Shown here: one piece after another, positions 10,641 through 20,277 of the stretch
Layout: the number at the start of each line of letters is the position of its first letter
Numbering within the stretch: position 1 is the stretch's first letter
Origin: Fodinicola feengrottensis
GTDB taxonomy: Bacteria > Actinomycetota > Actinomycetes > Mycobacteriales > HKI-0501
Assembly: GCF_010993775.1 (NCBI RefSeq)
Contig: NZ_WOTO01000015.1
Coordinates: 62,001-126,000 of the forward strand
DNA length: 64,000 bases
Reading direction: 5' to 3'
Notes under the pieces: model-generated
Seen by the model: the letters and a program-made list of their open reading frames with translations, nothing else
What the model was told of the DNA's origin: nothing
Databases searched by the model: none
Position numbers and translations under genes: made by a program

Positions 10641-10815
10641 GCGATGGCGCGCAAGCGTGCCAGGCGGTTGAGTGCAGCCACGCTGGCGGGCGCGGCCTTG
10701 GTGACGCATTTGCCTGGACCATCTCTGGGCAGTTGTGGGGTAGGCCGTCCGCCGCTACGAGTATCGTGTACAACGTCTGCGACACTCATGCATCGTTGAC
10801 GATCAAGAGGCGGCA

Positions 10816-11259
10816 ATGGGTATCAGGCAGTTGGCAGCCACCATGTTATGCGTCGGAACCGGGTTGGCGGCATGGGTGACGCCTGCTGCCGCCGCACCGA
10901 CCGTGTCGATCCCGCTTGTCGGGCTGACGGTGACCCCGGCCACGGCCGTGGTCGGTGATCAGGTCACGGTGGCGGCAACGCTCACCAACAACACCTCCGC
11001 GACGGTGTCGGCGGCACTGGGTATTGAGAATCCTCAGTACGCGTCGCAGAAGATCACCGGGGTGGGTGGAAGCGGGTGCGCCCGACGCAACCTCCAACGC
11101 CTCATCTATTGCGGCAACTCGTTATTGGCCCCCGGCGCCACCGCGAGCATCATCGTGACTCTGGTGACCACTGCCGCCGGAACCGACAACTTCACAGCCT
11201 ATGGGCGCATTACCAACACCAACGACGTCTACGCGTACGCCACACTCAGCACTTCCTGA
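10816..11259 (+). CDS. Secreted protein with repeat-type (DUF11-like) beta domain
   Basis: 147 residues, intact. Signal peptide LAATMLCVGTGLAAWVTPAA cleaves after AAA. The mature domain (LVGLTVTPATAVVGDQVTVA, ATLTNNTSATVSAALGIEN) resembles Ig-like/DUF11 domains of actinobacterial surface proteins, with one Cys pair (GSGCARR and IYCGN) likely disulfide-bonded. ATG 10816 follows AGAGG at a normal distance. Exported; function unknown. Confidence 0.7.
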   Translation: MGIRQLAATMLCVGTGLAAWVTPAAAAPTVSIPLVGLTVTPATAVVGDQVTVAATLTNNTSATVSAALGIENPQYASQKITGVGGSGCARRNLQRLIYCGNSLLAPGATASIIVTLVTTAAGTDNFTAYGRITNTNDVYAYATLSTS

Positions 11260-11283
11260 ACGTCTGGGGGCGCGCGAGACCAG

Positions 11284-11688
11284 CTAACGGGCGGGTCCGC
11301 AGACGCGCGACCTCGAATCGGCCACGCCGACATCAAAAACCGGCCGCGGCGGCGCAGCGAGGCTGGTATTGATCTCAAGATGCGGCACGTGGAGACTTAA
11401 CAATAATGTGTCAGGTACGCCAGCCAGGGGGAGCGGTCGACCACCGATACTGGGGCACAGTCCGGTGCGCTGGTCCGCGATGCAGGTCCCGTGGACCTGC
11501 CCGTCCTGGTTCCATTGATAGTCTTGGCCCCAGCCGTTGGGGTCGCAGTTGGTGGCTACCCACCACGAATTTCCGTTGTCGTCCACCTGCTGATGCACAC
11601 CGCAGGTGTCCGCCGGTGCCGCCGATGCTGGCACGGTAGGTCCGAGCGCGACGGCCGCGACTGTCATCGCGATCAACAATTTACGCAC
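11284..11688 (-). CDS. Small secreted protein, unknown function
   Basis: 134 residues. Signal peptide KLLIAMTVAAVALGPTVPAS, cleavage near AAPA. The mature part has four early Cys residues (DTCGVHQQ, ATNCDPNG, GTCIADQ, TGLCPSIG) and many Trp/Asn/Gln, suggesting a small disulfide-rich extracellular domain. No family recognised. First of a minus-strand series of similar small exported proteins. Confidence 0.6.
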   Translation of the reverse strand: MRKLLIAMTVAAVALGPTVPASAAPADTCGVHQQVDDNGNSWWVATNCDPNGWGQDYQWNQDGQVHGTCIADQRTGLCPSIGGRPLPLAGVPDTLLLSLHVPHLEINTSLAAPPRPVFDVGVADSRSRVCGPAR

Positions 11689-11751
11689 GAGTTTCCCATC
11701 ACTGGTTCCGTTCTCGGATTTCGAGAAATAATGACGAATGGCAAGGTGGGG

Positions 11752-12033
11752 TTAAGCAGGATAACGGATATAGAGCCACCATTCGCCAGAATTGACCACG
11801 TCGCAGGCGTAGCCAATGGCGGCCGGGTCATGGCGGACCAGGTCTGCTCCATCGGTGGCACACCGATTGTGGTCGAAATAGCTGCCTTCGAACTCACAGC
11901 CAGCGAACGGCTGGCCTGGGTCCAACGAGTTGAAACAGATACCGTCTGCCGCGCGGCGGCGTCAGCGGCGTGAGCAGAGCACCGCACGTCACCACGCCAA
12001 CAACCAAGCTAGCCAACCAACGTCTCGGGATCA
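11752..12033 (-). pseudogene. Small secreted Cys-containing protein, frameshifted
   Basis: From TTG 12033 (AAGGAG just upstream) the N-terminus RRWLASLVVGVVTCGALLTP is a signal peptide. One indel near 11955 then leads to DGICFNSLDPGQPFAGCEFE, GSYFDHNRCATDG and GYACDVVNSGEWWLYIRYPA before TAA 11752. About 93 residues after repair, with four Cys in the mature part. Unknown family. Confidence 0.5.
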
Positions 12034-12067
12034 ATTCGAACTCCTTCGTCAGGGTCCAGCCGTGAGG

Positions 12068-12433
12068 TCAGTAGATCGTGAGGCTGATGATGATGGCGTC
12101 AGGCGGAAGGCTACCGGACTCGTTCCGGCCGAACACGACCGGCGGCGGGCAGCGGTCCGGGAGGATATACGTGAACGTGCCATAGTTGTTTTCCGCGTAC
12201 CACAGTCCGACAGGGGCCAGATGCATGGTCATGGTCCCGCTGTCGGTGTAACACACGGGGTTCCCGGCAACGTAGAAGGTGAAGTACTGGAAGGAGTTAC
12301 TGGCGTCGCACGCGGTATTCTGGATAGCTGGCGACGCTGTGGATGCGCTACCGGGGCTGGGTGTGATCGACAGTGCGGCCGCCAAAATAGCCGCAGTCAC
12401 GGTGACCTTCGAGATTCTCGCGAGGATTTTCAT
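12068..12433 (-). CDS. Secreted beta/gamma-crystallin-like protein (SKLP family-like)
   Basis: From ATG 12433 (GGAGAATGTTCT upstream) a 121-residue protein with signal peptide VTVTAAILAAALSITPSPGS. The mature domain has FTFYVAGNPVCYTDSGTMTM, LAPVGLWYAENNYGTFTYI and a single disulfide candidate pair. The CY-x-x-x-G and Y-x-x-x-N-N-x-x-x-F-x-Y pattern resembles Streptomyces killer-toxin-like beta/gamma crystallins. That family includes cell-wall-targeting toxins, but activity here is only inferred. Confidence 0.6.
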   Translation of the reverse strand: MKILARISKVTVTAAILAAALSITPSPGSASTASPAIQNTACDASNSFQYFTFYVAGNPVCYTDSGTMTMHLAPVGLWYAENNYGTFTYILPDRCPPPVVFGRNESGSLPPDAIIISLTIY

Positions 12434-13029
12434 AGAACATTCTCCGAGCACAGTCAAGGGTCCGGCGTAGCCGAACAGATAGGCAGTGGTGATCTCACGG
12501 CGAGACTGGAAGTCACCCGCAATTGACAATCGTCACCAATTTCAGCGGTTTCCGTGCCGAAAGACAGCAGCGACTGCAGCACCAGTAAATATCATGACAA
12601 ATGTAAATTCCGCTTTGGGGTGCCCCGGCTCGCCTATTGGCCAGCGAACGGGAGGAGGCTCCTCTGAGGGATTTCGAGTGCCGGCAGATTTCGAGTGCTG
12701 TCGGCGAAGAACATCGACGCTTGGGCACAGCTGTGGCGCCCCGACGTGGCCTTCACCGTGCCGTGTCCCCGTGGACGGATTCCCGACCGAGCTCGACGGC
12801 AGGCAAGATGTCATCTCCGGTTTTCACGGCATGTGTACACCAGTGTCGAGTGATCACTGTCGATACCGGCGTTCGAGCGCGCCATCTGCGTCTCGGCCGG
12901 TGCCGGTCAGGACATGGCGTGGGTTGCCAGACATGCCGCGAACAAGCGAAGCGTCGTGATATCGGACCGTCCACAATTTCTGCGCCCCAGTACAGTTCTT
13001 GTCGTTCGGCGTTTAGAGGATGGGGTGCG
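12434..13029. other. Intergenic region, nothing recognised
   Basis: About 600 bp between divergent genes. It must hold promoters for the crystallin-like gene and the LLM oxidoreductase. ORFs here lack family features and are considered spurious. Confidence 0.4.
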
Positions 13030-14097
13030 ATGAAGGCAACCAGGCCGGGCGACCCAGTCGTGGCGAAGGTGTCAGTGCTGGATGTAGTGCCAGTTTGGCG
13101 TGGCGGTTCGGCGACCGCGGCGTTGCGTGCTTCGGTTGACCTCGCCGTCCGGGTGGAGGCGCTCGGCTACACGCGTTTCTGGGCCGCCGAGCACCACAAC
13201 ACGCCAAGCCTGGCGGCGGCGTCGGCGCCGGCGGTGATGGCCGCGCAGCTGGCGACGGCGACGTCCACGATGCGGATCGGATCCGGCGGGGTGTTGCTGC
13301 CTAACCATCCGCCACTGGTGGTCGCCGAGCAGTTCGGCATGCTGTCGGCGTTCCATCCTGGACGTGTCGACCTGGGCGTCGGCCGCGCTGCCGGCACCGA
13401 TCCGGCCACTGCCACCGCGTTGCGGCGGGTGGGCCATCGGACTGGAGAGGAGTTCGCGGCACAGATCGCGGAGCTCGCCGGCTATTTCGCGGGTGCCCGC
13501 AGTGGGCCGATAGACGCCGGCGCGGCCAGGGAGCACCATCCACCGATCTGGCTATTGGGCTCCAGCCCGTCCAGCGCGGCCGTCGCGGCCCGGCTGGGTC
13601 TGCGCTATGCATACGCGCATCACGTCAACCCGGCCGCGACGCAGGAATCGCTGCATCTGTATCGAGACACCTTCCAGGCGTCTGCGCACCTTGCCGAGCC
13701 GACCTCGCTGGTCTCTGCGGTGGTGATCGCGGCGGATTTCGACGCGGAGGCGGAAAGGATCGCTCGTCCGTACCTTCTCGCCAAGATCCAGATGCGCGGG
13801 ACAGCCCGGTTCGATGCGTTTCCCACCCAGCAAGAGGCTGACGCGTACACCTTCTCCCGGCAGGAGCGTGAGCTGACCCAGGCTTTCGCGGACCGGCAGA
13901 TCATCGGTGGCCCCGACACCGTCGGGCAGAAGGCGGCCGACCTGGTCGCCGCCTCCGGCGCGGGTGAACTGATGGCGCTGACCATTACGCCCGAGCATGC
14001 CGACCGGGTGGCCTCCTATCGACTGCTCGCCGAGGTTGTCGGCGTACCCGCGCCGGTACTTTCCCCCCAATCGACCCCAACCGCCTTCACCGGCTGA
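13030..14097 (+). CDS. LLM-class flavin-dependent oxidoreductase (MsnO8-like)
   Basis: 355 residues, intact, ATG 13030 preceded by AGAGGATGGGG. Bacterial-luciferase-like TIM barrel: AVRVEALGYTRFWAAEHHNT, STMRIGSGGVLLPNHPPLVV, FGMLSAFHPGRVDLGVGRA and HHPPIWLLGSSPSSA. These are the landmarks of the MsnO8 subgroup of LLM enzymes. Expected reaction: FMNH2/O2-dependent monooxygenation of a small organic substrate in the cytosol. No reductase gene adjoins it and the substrate is unknown. Codon use is uniform and no frameshift is seen. Confidence 0.9.
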   Translation: MKATRPGDPVVAKVSVLDVVPVWRGGSATAALRASVDLAVRVEALGYTRFWAAEHHNTPSLAAASAPAVMAAQLATATSTMRIGSGGVLLPNHPPLVVAEQFGMLSAFHPGRVDLGVGRAAGTDPATATALRRVGHRTGEEFAAQIAELAGYFAGARSGPIDAGAAREHHPPIWLLGSSPSSAAVAARLGLRYAYAHHVNPAATQESLHLYRDTFQASAHLAEPTSLVSAVVIAADFDAEAERIARPYLLAKIQMRGTARFDAFPTQQEADAYTFSRQERELTQAFADRQIIGGPDTVGQKAADLVAASGAGELMALTITPEHADRVASYRLLAEVVGVPAPVLSPQSTPTAFTG

Positions 14098-14246
14098 CCC
14101 CGGTCCGGCGCTCACCGGGTGAACCAGCACTCGACCAGATCCGACAGGTTGCCCGGCGAGGCGGCCGCCACGATAGTCCTGCGCCACCGCTTGGGATACA
14201 CGCCGAAAACAGCTCCGTCGCCGGTCAGCCAGGCTCGGTCGCGCTG

Positions 14247-14688
14247 GTGGGCTACGCCACCGCAAACCATCAGCATGGCGTGAGCGCGGCCGCGACACCA
14301 CCGGCGGGCTCGTGCATGCTCGGCAGCTGGGGCGCGAGCTGGCCGGCCGGCGCCAAGGTCGCGATCACGTACAGTAGCGAGGTCAGCTGCGGCACCGGCC
14401 TGGTCGTCACCACCTCGGTCACCTCGACCCTGCACGCCGCCGGCGCGGCGCCGTCGAACAGGTCGCGCCGAACGCACACGGCGACACCCCCCCGGCACCT
14501 TCACCAGCTCCGCCACCTCGGCGAAGTTCGCCCGGCCGACCACCCACTACGTACAGCATCAGTCGACCTCGACACTGCACCAGACCAGCGCCGGCACGCT
14601 GGTCTGGCAGGGTCTGCCAGCTGGCTGCACCGGCGCCGGCACCGCGACCGCCACCTGCGACATCAACGAACCCAGCTTTGCTATCTAG
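14247..14688 (+). pseudogene. Fragment of a secreted beta-rich protein, frameshifted
   Basis: One frame gives SCMLGSWGASWPAGAKVAIT then YSSEVSCGTGLVVTTSVTST. After a shift in the C-run near 14490 comes GTFTSSATSAKFARPTTHYV, LVWQGLPAGCTGAGTATATC, ending at TAG 14686. Thr/Ser/Gly richness and paired Cys are typical of extracellular beta domains. A signal peptide is absent, so the 5' part is missing. Confidence 0.4.
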
Positions 14689-15002
14689 CGTTTGCGGGTG
14701 ACCCAGACTCGTACGTCGGGCCACGGCGGACGGCGAATCCCCGCGACGCCGAACAACACGACCGCCGCGAGGCCAACCAGTATTCCTCCCAGAGCTATCT
14801 GTGTCTCGTCGACGGCAGCCACCCAGGAAGCCTTGCCGTCCTTCACGACAACGGCGCCGGCCGGCTTCGCCATAAAGGCACCACACACCCTGCGGACCTT
14901 CATGGCTGGGATGACGGTTGTCCCGTCGATCGTCTCGTACGGGTCTCTGAAAACCCGCCCGGAGCCGATTTCGGTCGGCAAATCCCCGACAATCTCCTGC
15001 AT
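14685..15002 (-). CDS. GerW/YtfJ-like sporulation-type protein with C-terminal TM
   Basis: From ATG 15002, 105 residues. EIGSGRVFRDPYETIDGTTV and IPAMKVRRVCGAFMAKPAGA match GerW/YtfJ proteins, which have a (P/D)G-TTVIP core. A single transmembrane helix (GGILVGLAAVVLFGVAG) ends in a basic tail. In Bacilli this family is linked to sporulation; its role in actinomycetes is not established. A longer start at 15038 is possible. Confidence 0.6.
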   Translation of the reverse strand: MQEIVGDLPTEIGSGRVFRDPYETIDGTTVIPAMKVRRVCGAFMAKPAGAVVVKDGKASWVAAVDETQIALGGILVGLAAVVLFGVAGIRRPPWPDVRVWVTRKR

Positions 15003-15068
15003 TCGCACCTGAACCCCTTTCGTTGCCCCGCCTCCCACCGTAGGCCAGCCGGAGCTCCTTGCGGGCGG

Positions 15069-16084
15069 TTATGAAACAGGCACTGCCACCGACTCGGTTG
15101 TGGCGCGCTTGGTGATCCGCCTGCTCAACAGGTAGACCAGGGCGACGGTCAGAATCGCTATGACGACCAGCCCGTAGCGATCGAACGCCGTGTGCGCGAT
15201 CACCACCCCACACAGCGTGTGACCGACAAGTGCACCACCGGCCAAGCCGAGCGAATGCTGGTCTGTCCACGCCGTGGACAATCCCCACCGGCGGACCAAA
15301 ACGTACGCGCCAGCGACAATCAACGCATCTATCGCCATCGGTACCAGCGCCCATGCGCCGCGCGCGAACGATGGCTGTTTGGCTCCGCCAAAGGGAAAGA
15401 TCAGACCCAGAATAATCAATGTGCCGACCGCTCCGATCACCCAAGAACCCAGATGGGCGGAACCGCCGCGGTCGTACGAACAGCGGTCGTCCGCGGTGGA
15501 ACGACTTTCAGTGCTATCACTGCGATAATGGCGATCGCCACCACACAGCCGACCAATACCCCAATTGGGGCCAGGTAGCCAGGGTCATTGGACGCCGACA
15601 CCGTACGCAGAAGGCCGATCCCCAGCAGGCCGACTATCGCAGTGATGACTGTCTCGGTCTTCTTCAAGTAGGGAACGTTCAGATGAGCGGGAAACAGCAG
15701 GTCGACTATGAGAATGGGGATGACCGCGCTGAATATCACGTGATAGACGACATTCAGCTCCCAGTACGCAGTCTTCAGACCGAACAGCCGTGGCGCCCAG
15801 CCGGCCGCGCCGTACAGATGCGGACTGGACAGCGCCTGCAGCCCGATCCCGTCCTCTATCAGCTCGTACGCGATGCCCAACAGGACAATGCTCGGCCAGC
15901 CGCGACCGGCTCGATGAACGGCTTCGCGTACCAACGAAATGCCGGCGCCATAAACTGGCGTCCACAACAACACCAGATAGCCCAGGTGCAGCGGCGTACT
16001 GCCGAACGCGAGCTCCGCGATCAGCGGCGTCAGGATCACCAAAACCCAGGCAGCAGCCCGATTTCCCGTTTTCAGCTTGCTCAT
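15069..16084 (-). pseudogene. Polytopic membrane protein, one frameshift
   Basis: Starts MSKLKTGNRAAAWVLVILTP at 16084, and has about nine hydrophobic segments including HLGYLVLLWTPVYGAGISLV and VVYHVIFSAVIPILIVDLLF. Near 15440 a GGG run reads straight into TGA. One more G links PPIWVLG to VIGAVGTLIILGLIFPFGG and the C-terminal helices (about 337 aa in all). No family recognised; probably a permease-like or enzyme-like integral membrane protein. Confidence 0.65.
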
Positions 16085-16438
16085 CAGCTGCGCTCTTCCT
16101 CGCTCTGTCGCGCCTTCTTTTGTTCTGCCGACGCGCCCAGGTGGAACGTACTGCCACAAAGTGATGACCGCACGGTCCGAAAGTTGCATCCCCGCCGCCA
16201 AGAGTCGTGACTACGGGGGTGTGGGGACCGTCGCCGAGATTTACGTGGGGACGCATGAAGGAGCACGAGATCACCGAGAGTGGTCGCCATCGTCAGCGGC
16301 GACAATATCGACCCCGGCCGTCCTCACCGAGGTACGACGCGGCGCTGCGCTGCGCTAAAGAGCCTGTCGGCGCAGGCGAAAGGACATGGTTCGCACCAGG
16401 CCAGTTGCTGAGCAGACGAAGGAAAGTAGGCTCGGCCG

Positions 16439-17449
16439 GTGACTCGGACACCGTGGATAGTGATCACCATCGCTTTGCTGCTGCCTGCGACGATCATGAT
16501 CAGCATCGCCGGCTGGGAGACCGCACCGACGCTTCCGGCGAAGATACTTTCCGTCGTCACCGTGCCGCTTCTGATAAGCGGTCTGCCGCTCGGCATGATC
16601 GCGCTCAGCGTTTGGCGCGATAGGGTCAAGGTCGCTCGATTCGAGGTGGGCTTTCGGGCCATCGCGGTGAACTCCGGTCTGGCTGTGGTGGAGGGAGCGG
16701 CAAGCCTGCAGGGGTTCGAGCTTCGCGGGAAGTACGGCGATGCCGCGGTCCGTGTTTTCCTGGTTCCCCAGTACTACGGGAGGGCGGCCCGGATCGTTAG
16801 CGTTTCGGCTCAAGTGACGCTGACATTGCCGGTGCGTACGCCGTATCGGGTGGTCGCCGGTGCCGGCCGGCCTGCCGCTGATCTCGCCTACTCGTATCGC
16901 ATCGGAAGGGTGCGTACCGACGATGGCGGATTCGACAGGTGGTTCCGGGTCTACGCCGACTCTCCGGCTGCTGTCGCCGCTGTCCTCGATTCGCGGACGA
17001 GGTCGAGAATACAGCGCAGCGGCATCGCAGTCTTCGGGTACGAAGGCGGCGTCATCCAGCTGACCAGTCACCCGGAGAATCGTGCGCCCTACCCGGCCAT
17101 TACGGCGGCGATAGACCTCGCTCATGCGCTTGCCGATACCTGGGCCGCGGCTGCGCCGGTCTCGCCTCGCCAGGCTGGTGCGCCGTTGCCATCCGCCGTA
17201 CCTTCGCGCCGGGGGCCGTCGTCGAGGCGGAATTCGTACAGCCTTGCGTTGAAGTCAGAGCGATCCGCGGTCCTTCGCCGGTTCCGGTGGCAGATGGCGG
17301 CACTCGTCGGCTTTTTCGTCGTCATAATGTTCCAAGGCGTCGTCAGATCGATCGTCCAATCCGGCCCGCAGGGAATCGACTGGCTGGCGCTAAAAGGAGC
17401 TGGTGCCTTCTTTGGGTTTGTCGCCGTCATCGTCGTCCCTCTCTATTAG
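16439..17449 (+). CDS. Membrane protein, unknown function (first half of a two-domain protein?)
   Basis: 336 residues from GTG 16439. Two N-terminal helices (VITIALLLPATIMISIAGWE; VTVPLLISGLPLGMIALSVW), a soluble domain of about 200 residues (FEVGFRAIAVNSGLAVVEGA; VPQYYGRAARIVS), then a helix MAALVGFFVVIMFQGVVRS and a last one (AFFGFVAVIVVPLY) that runs into TAG. The adjacent frame continues VPYWILRHRRVPALAAQLRS, so stop 17447 may be a frameshift inside a longer membrane protein with two similar soluble domains. Confidence 0.6.
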   Translation: MTRTPWIVITIALLLPATIMISIAGWETAPTLPAKILSVVTVPLLISGLPLGMIALSVWRDRVKVARFEVGFRAIAVNSGLAVVEGAASLQGFELRGKYGDAAVRVFLVPQYYGRAARIVSVSAQVTLTLPVRTPYRVVAGAGRPAADLAYSYRIGRVRTDDGGFDRWFRVYADSPAAVAAVLDSRTRSRIQRSGIAVFGYEGGVIQLTSHPENRAPYPAITAAIDLAHALADTWAAAAPVSPRQAGAPLPSAVPSRRGPSSRRNSYSLALKSERSAVLRRFRWQMAALVGFFVVIMFQGVVRSIVQSGPQGIDWLALKGAGAFFGFVAVIVVPLY

Positions 17450-17980
17450 TCCCGTACTGGATTCTGCGGCATCGTCGCGTGCCGGCGTTGGCAGCACAGT
17501 TGCGTTCCTTTGCCAGCAGGCGCGGGTTGTCGTTTCCGTCCAACTGGGAGCCACCGGGCGGCCACGAGATGCACGGTCATATTGACGGCGTGCCGGTGAC
17601 GATCCATCCCCTGCTGTTGAATCCTCGCGACGTGACGTACGGTCCCTACTCGGTCGTGATCGCGAACTCACCACAACTGTCGGCACGCCGCGTCGCCGTC
17701 CGGCGCCGGAGATCGCTACGGCCACACGGATTGCACAAATTCCCTACCGACGATCGGGATTTTGACCGCTTCTATAACGTTTTTCGCGCGATCGGCCGAC
17801 GACGTGCCGGCCGTCCTCGGATCCGCTGCCCGGCTCGCGCTGATCGAGGCATGGGTGGCCACGTTCGACGTCGAGTACGGTGCGATCCGGGTGACGACCG
17901 CGAAGGAATACCGGCGGCCGTACGACGCCACGGAGGCTGCCTACAACGTCGTTGCCGCGGTCGTACATTCGGGCACCTGA
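17450..17980 (+). pseudogene. Downstream half of the same or a paralogous membrane protein
   Basis: In another frame: VPYWILRHRRVPALAAQLRS, FASRRGLSFPSNWEPPGGHE, DGVPVTIHPLLLNPRDVTYG. A further shift near 17780 leads to FARSADDVPAVLGSAARLAL and YDATEAAYNVVAAVVHSGT before TGA. The soluble part parallels that of the preceding ORF (a short N-terminal helix, then a cofactor-less alpha/beta domain). Best read as the continuation of 16439-17449 or as a decayed paralogue. Confidence 0.45.
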
Positions 17981-17998
17981 CATCTTGAAGAAGGTGGG

Positions 17999-18199
17999 GT
18001 GTGTGCTCATGCCGATGAGAAAAGCGGCATCGCCAAGCTGCAGAAACGAGTCCGGCAACGGCTGCCCGGTACCTACGGCGTATTCCTCACCATGTCGGGC
18101 TACAGCCCAGAAGCCCTCGCGGATTTAGCCTACGGTGACCGCGTACACGCCGCTGGCGAGGTTGTTCGCGTCGGTCGAGGTACTGGAGCTCAGCTTTGA
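17999..18199 (+). pseudogene. Possible Mrr-type endonuclease C-terminal remnant
   Basis: The frame reads SGIAKLQKRVRQRLPGTYGV, FLTMSGYSPEALADLAYGDR. G-V-F-L-(S/T)-M-S-G-(F/Y) followed by EAL resembles the C-terminus of restriction-endonuclease-like (Mrr) proteins. It is only 66 codons with no core nuclease domain. An alternative is unrelated noise. Confidence 0.3.
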
Positions 18200-18492
18200 A
18201 CCACCGAGGGAGATGACTGACGGACCCCGGTGGCCGCGGAGGGGCAGAAGCGCAGGTCGTCCTGTCCGGCATCGAATCCAGTCACGTCTGCGAAGGCGTG
18301 CTGCGGTTACGGACGAGAGCCGGTGAGGGGGCCACTGACGGGCCGAGCGACACCCCCGAACCGCCTCAACCCCGGCTCGCTCTGGTAAGGCGCGCTCGGA
18401 CTGCTCAGCGAGTAAGCGACGACTCGAACCTGCCGCCGATAGTTTTTTTCGGTCCTGGGGGCGTCTACCTCCTCGGATGACAGGAAGACGTG

Positions 18493-18966
18493 ATGTTCAG
18501 GGTGCAGGCGTCAACGCTTGAGGCGTACTTCGCCGCGGACCCCGCCAGGGAGTCGGACCTGCGTGCGGCCGACTCGCTGATCCGGGCGGCCGCACCAGGG
18601 CTGGCCCGCGGGGTTTCGGCGGCACGGCGGCCGGCAGTCCGGGGATGTCGATGACACTGATCGGGTACGGAATGTTCCAGTACGAGGTCGCTTCGTCGCC
18701 CCGGCTGGTCGACCGGCCCGTGAATCGGGCTGGCGCTGCAGAAGAACTACATCAGCCTGTACGTGGCGGACGTCGAGGATGACGAGTTCATCGTCGGGCG
18801 ATACGCGGGCCGGCTCGGCAAGGTGAAGCTGGGACGCAACAGTGTCGCGTTCGCGCGATTCGCCGACCTCGACAGCAACGGCATGGCAGAACTTGTGGCG
18901 TACGTCGACCAAGGTATCGCCAACGGCAGTCTGGAGCCGCGCTACGGCAGGGCTGGTTCAACGTAG
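18493..18966 (+). pseudogene. DUF1801 (YdhG-like) protein, two frameshifts
   Basis: Starts at ATG 18493: FRVQASTLEAYFAADPARES, DLRAADSLIRAAAPG. The middle MTLIGYGMFQYEV lies in a second frame. The end is ALQKNYISLYVADVEDDEFI, GRYAGRLGKVKLGRNSVAFA, FARFADLDSNGMAELV. The yFAADPAR, IGYG and LALQKNYISLY landmarks are diagnostic of DUF1801. About 155 residues after repair. Cytosolic, iron-chaperone-like fold, function unknown. Confidence 0.75.
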
Positions 18967-19063
18967 AGACAGAAAAAGTCGATGATGTCCGCGACCAGAA
19001 GGCCAGGTGCTTCCACGGCGGCGCCCTGCCCGGGTCGCTAGGGCGCAATTGGAGGACATACGA

Positions 19064-19531
19064 ATGACTCATAAAGGCGACGGCCACGGTAATCCCGCGG
19101 ATTCTGGCGCTGTACTACCGCTTATGCCGCCCGCGCGGCGTACGAGCTCGGTGCCGACCGCTCGAACTCAGAACCTCCGCGTTCTCGAAGGCCGCTTCGT
19201 CCTCGAGCGGGTGTCCGACATCCGCAAGACCGCCCCCGAAACCGGCCTGCTCGCGCTCGCGCTCGCGCTCGTGCTCGGTCCAGACGGAGGCGCGGCGATG
19301 CGGCGCGACGACACCGCCGAGGACGGCTGGACGGCGCTGTGGAACGGCGATGACGCGCACGACCCGGAAGTGACGGGGATGCTCAGCGCTATCGTCGCGC
19401 CGCTCGCAGCGAGCGAACTCCCGGTCTGGACCGCCGCGAGCTACGACGGAGACCTCGTGCTTGTCCCGGCCCGCAGGCTTGAGGAAGCCGTCGGCGTACT
19501 TCGGCGGGCCGGCCACCAGGTGGCCGTATGA
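19064..19531 (+). CDS. ACT-domain (CASTOR/DUF2241-like) protein
   Basis: 155 residues, ATG 19064 with GGAGG 9 bases upstream. Core: NLRVLEGRFVLERVSDIRKT, EDGWTALWNGDDAHDPEVTG, MLSAIVAPLAASELPVWTAA, SYDGDLVLVPARRLEEAVGV. This is the ACT/CASTOR-type amino-acid-binding fold with terminal RRAGHQVAV. The first 35 residues are family-untypical. Likely a small cytosolic ligand-binding protein; ligand unknown. Confidence 0.7.
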   Translation: MTHKGDGHGNPADSGAVLPLMPPARRTSSVPTARTQNLRVLEGRFVLERVSDIRKTAPETGLLALALALVLGPDGGAAMRRDDTAEDGWTALWNGDDAHDPEVTGMLSAIVAPLAASELPVWTAASYDGDLVLVPARRLEEAVGVLRRAGHQVAV

Positions 19532-19599
19532 CTGAGCTCAGACAGGGGGCATCGTTGAAGCCTTCGCGTAGTGGTCACGTGCCGATCAACGGCCTGAGC

Positions 19600-19760
19600 C
19601 TCTATCCCTGGGGGGGACATCGCCCACGCCGTCGCCCTCCTCGCCTTCAACGAGGCCCGGATGATCCACGGCGCCATCCCTAGACGTTGACGGCGGCATC
19701 ACTGTCCACCCGCCTGAGCTAGCCGCTGGAAAGGATCACCTCAGGACTGGGCGTGGGACC
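19600..19760 (+). pseudogene. C-terminal remnant of a short-chain dehydrogenase
   Basis: DIAHAVALLAFNEARMIHGA followed after a small shift by DVDGGITVHPPELAAGKDHL matches the end of SDR enzymes (EDIAxAVxFLAsdeA..ItGaxLxVDGG). No cofactor-binding or catalytic part remains. It directly follows the ACT-like gene and is a clear gene scar. Confidence 0.5.
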
Positions 19761-19807
19761 ATGAACGACATTTCCAGCCAGCGCTGTCGGCCGACCAGAA
19801 AATGACA

Positions 19808-19837
19808 ATGCCGCATTCCTGGTCGGGAATGCGGCAT
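19808..19837. terminator. Hairpin terminator
   Basis: A perfect 12-bp stem ATGCCGCATTCC (19808-19819) with its complement at 19826-19837 and a 6-nt loop. It lies downstream of the minus-strand secreted-protein genes ending at 19915 and after the SDR remnant, so it can serve both strands. Confidence 0.7.
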
Positions 19838-19914
19838 CGTCGCTGCCCAGGTCAGCGTCCTGCGGAGGCTACGTAACTATTCCGCTACAGACCGCCGGCC
19901 CCGGGGTGGCGTTG

Positions 19915-20277
19915 TCAGCGGGTAGCGTGGCCTGCCCGCAGGGCCTGGATATTGCCACCGACATCACTCGTGTTGATATCGCCATAGCCAACGTTTTTGC
20001 CTACCCCGCCCGGAAGGAGTTGGCCGGCAGTGTCGTACAGGCCGACAAAGCCAGCCGGATACCCAGACGCCTCACCGTGGAATTGCCCGTTGTCGTTGTT
20101 CTGCCACAAAGTGATGGTCAGGTCGTACTTGATGCCTGAGATGTAGACGCTCGACACCGCACTCCACCATTTGCTAAAGCTCGCCTGGGGGTGGGCACTG
20201 GCCGCGCCTGGACCGGCGACTATCAGCCCGATCGCGAGCGCTATGGTCAGGATGCCGGTCGCGAACTTCCTCGACAT
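19915..20277 (-). CDS. Small secreted protein
   Basis: From ATG 20277, 120 residues. Signal peptide TGILTIALAIGLIVAGPGAA, cleavage ASA/HP. The mature part SVYISGIKYDLTITLWQNND and GQFHGEASGYPAGFVGLYD is Gly/Asn-rich without Cys, probably a small beta domain. Its start overlaps the stop of the preceding secreted-protein gene (TGATG), indicating co-translation. Unknown family. Confidence 0.6.
   Translation of the reverse strand: MSRKFATGILTIALAIGLIVAGPGAASAHPQASFSKWWSAVSSVYISGIKYDLTITLWQNNDNGQFHGEASGYPAGFVGLYDTAGQLLPGGVGKNVGYGDINTSDVGGNIQALRAGHATR

Noticed and set aside
14419..15444. 341-codon minus-strand frame
   Set aside because: It overlaps the GerW-like gene and the membrane protein in other frames, which have clear family or TM features.
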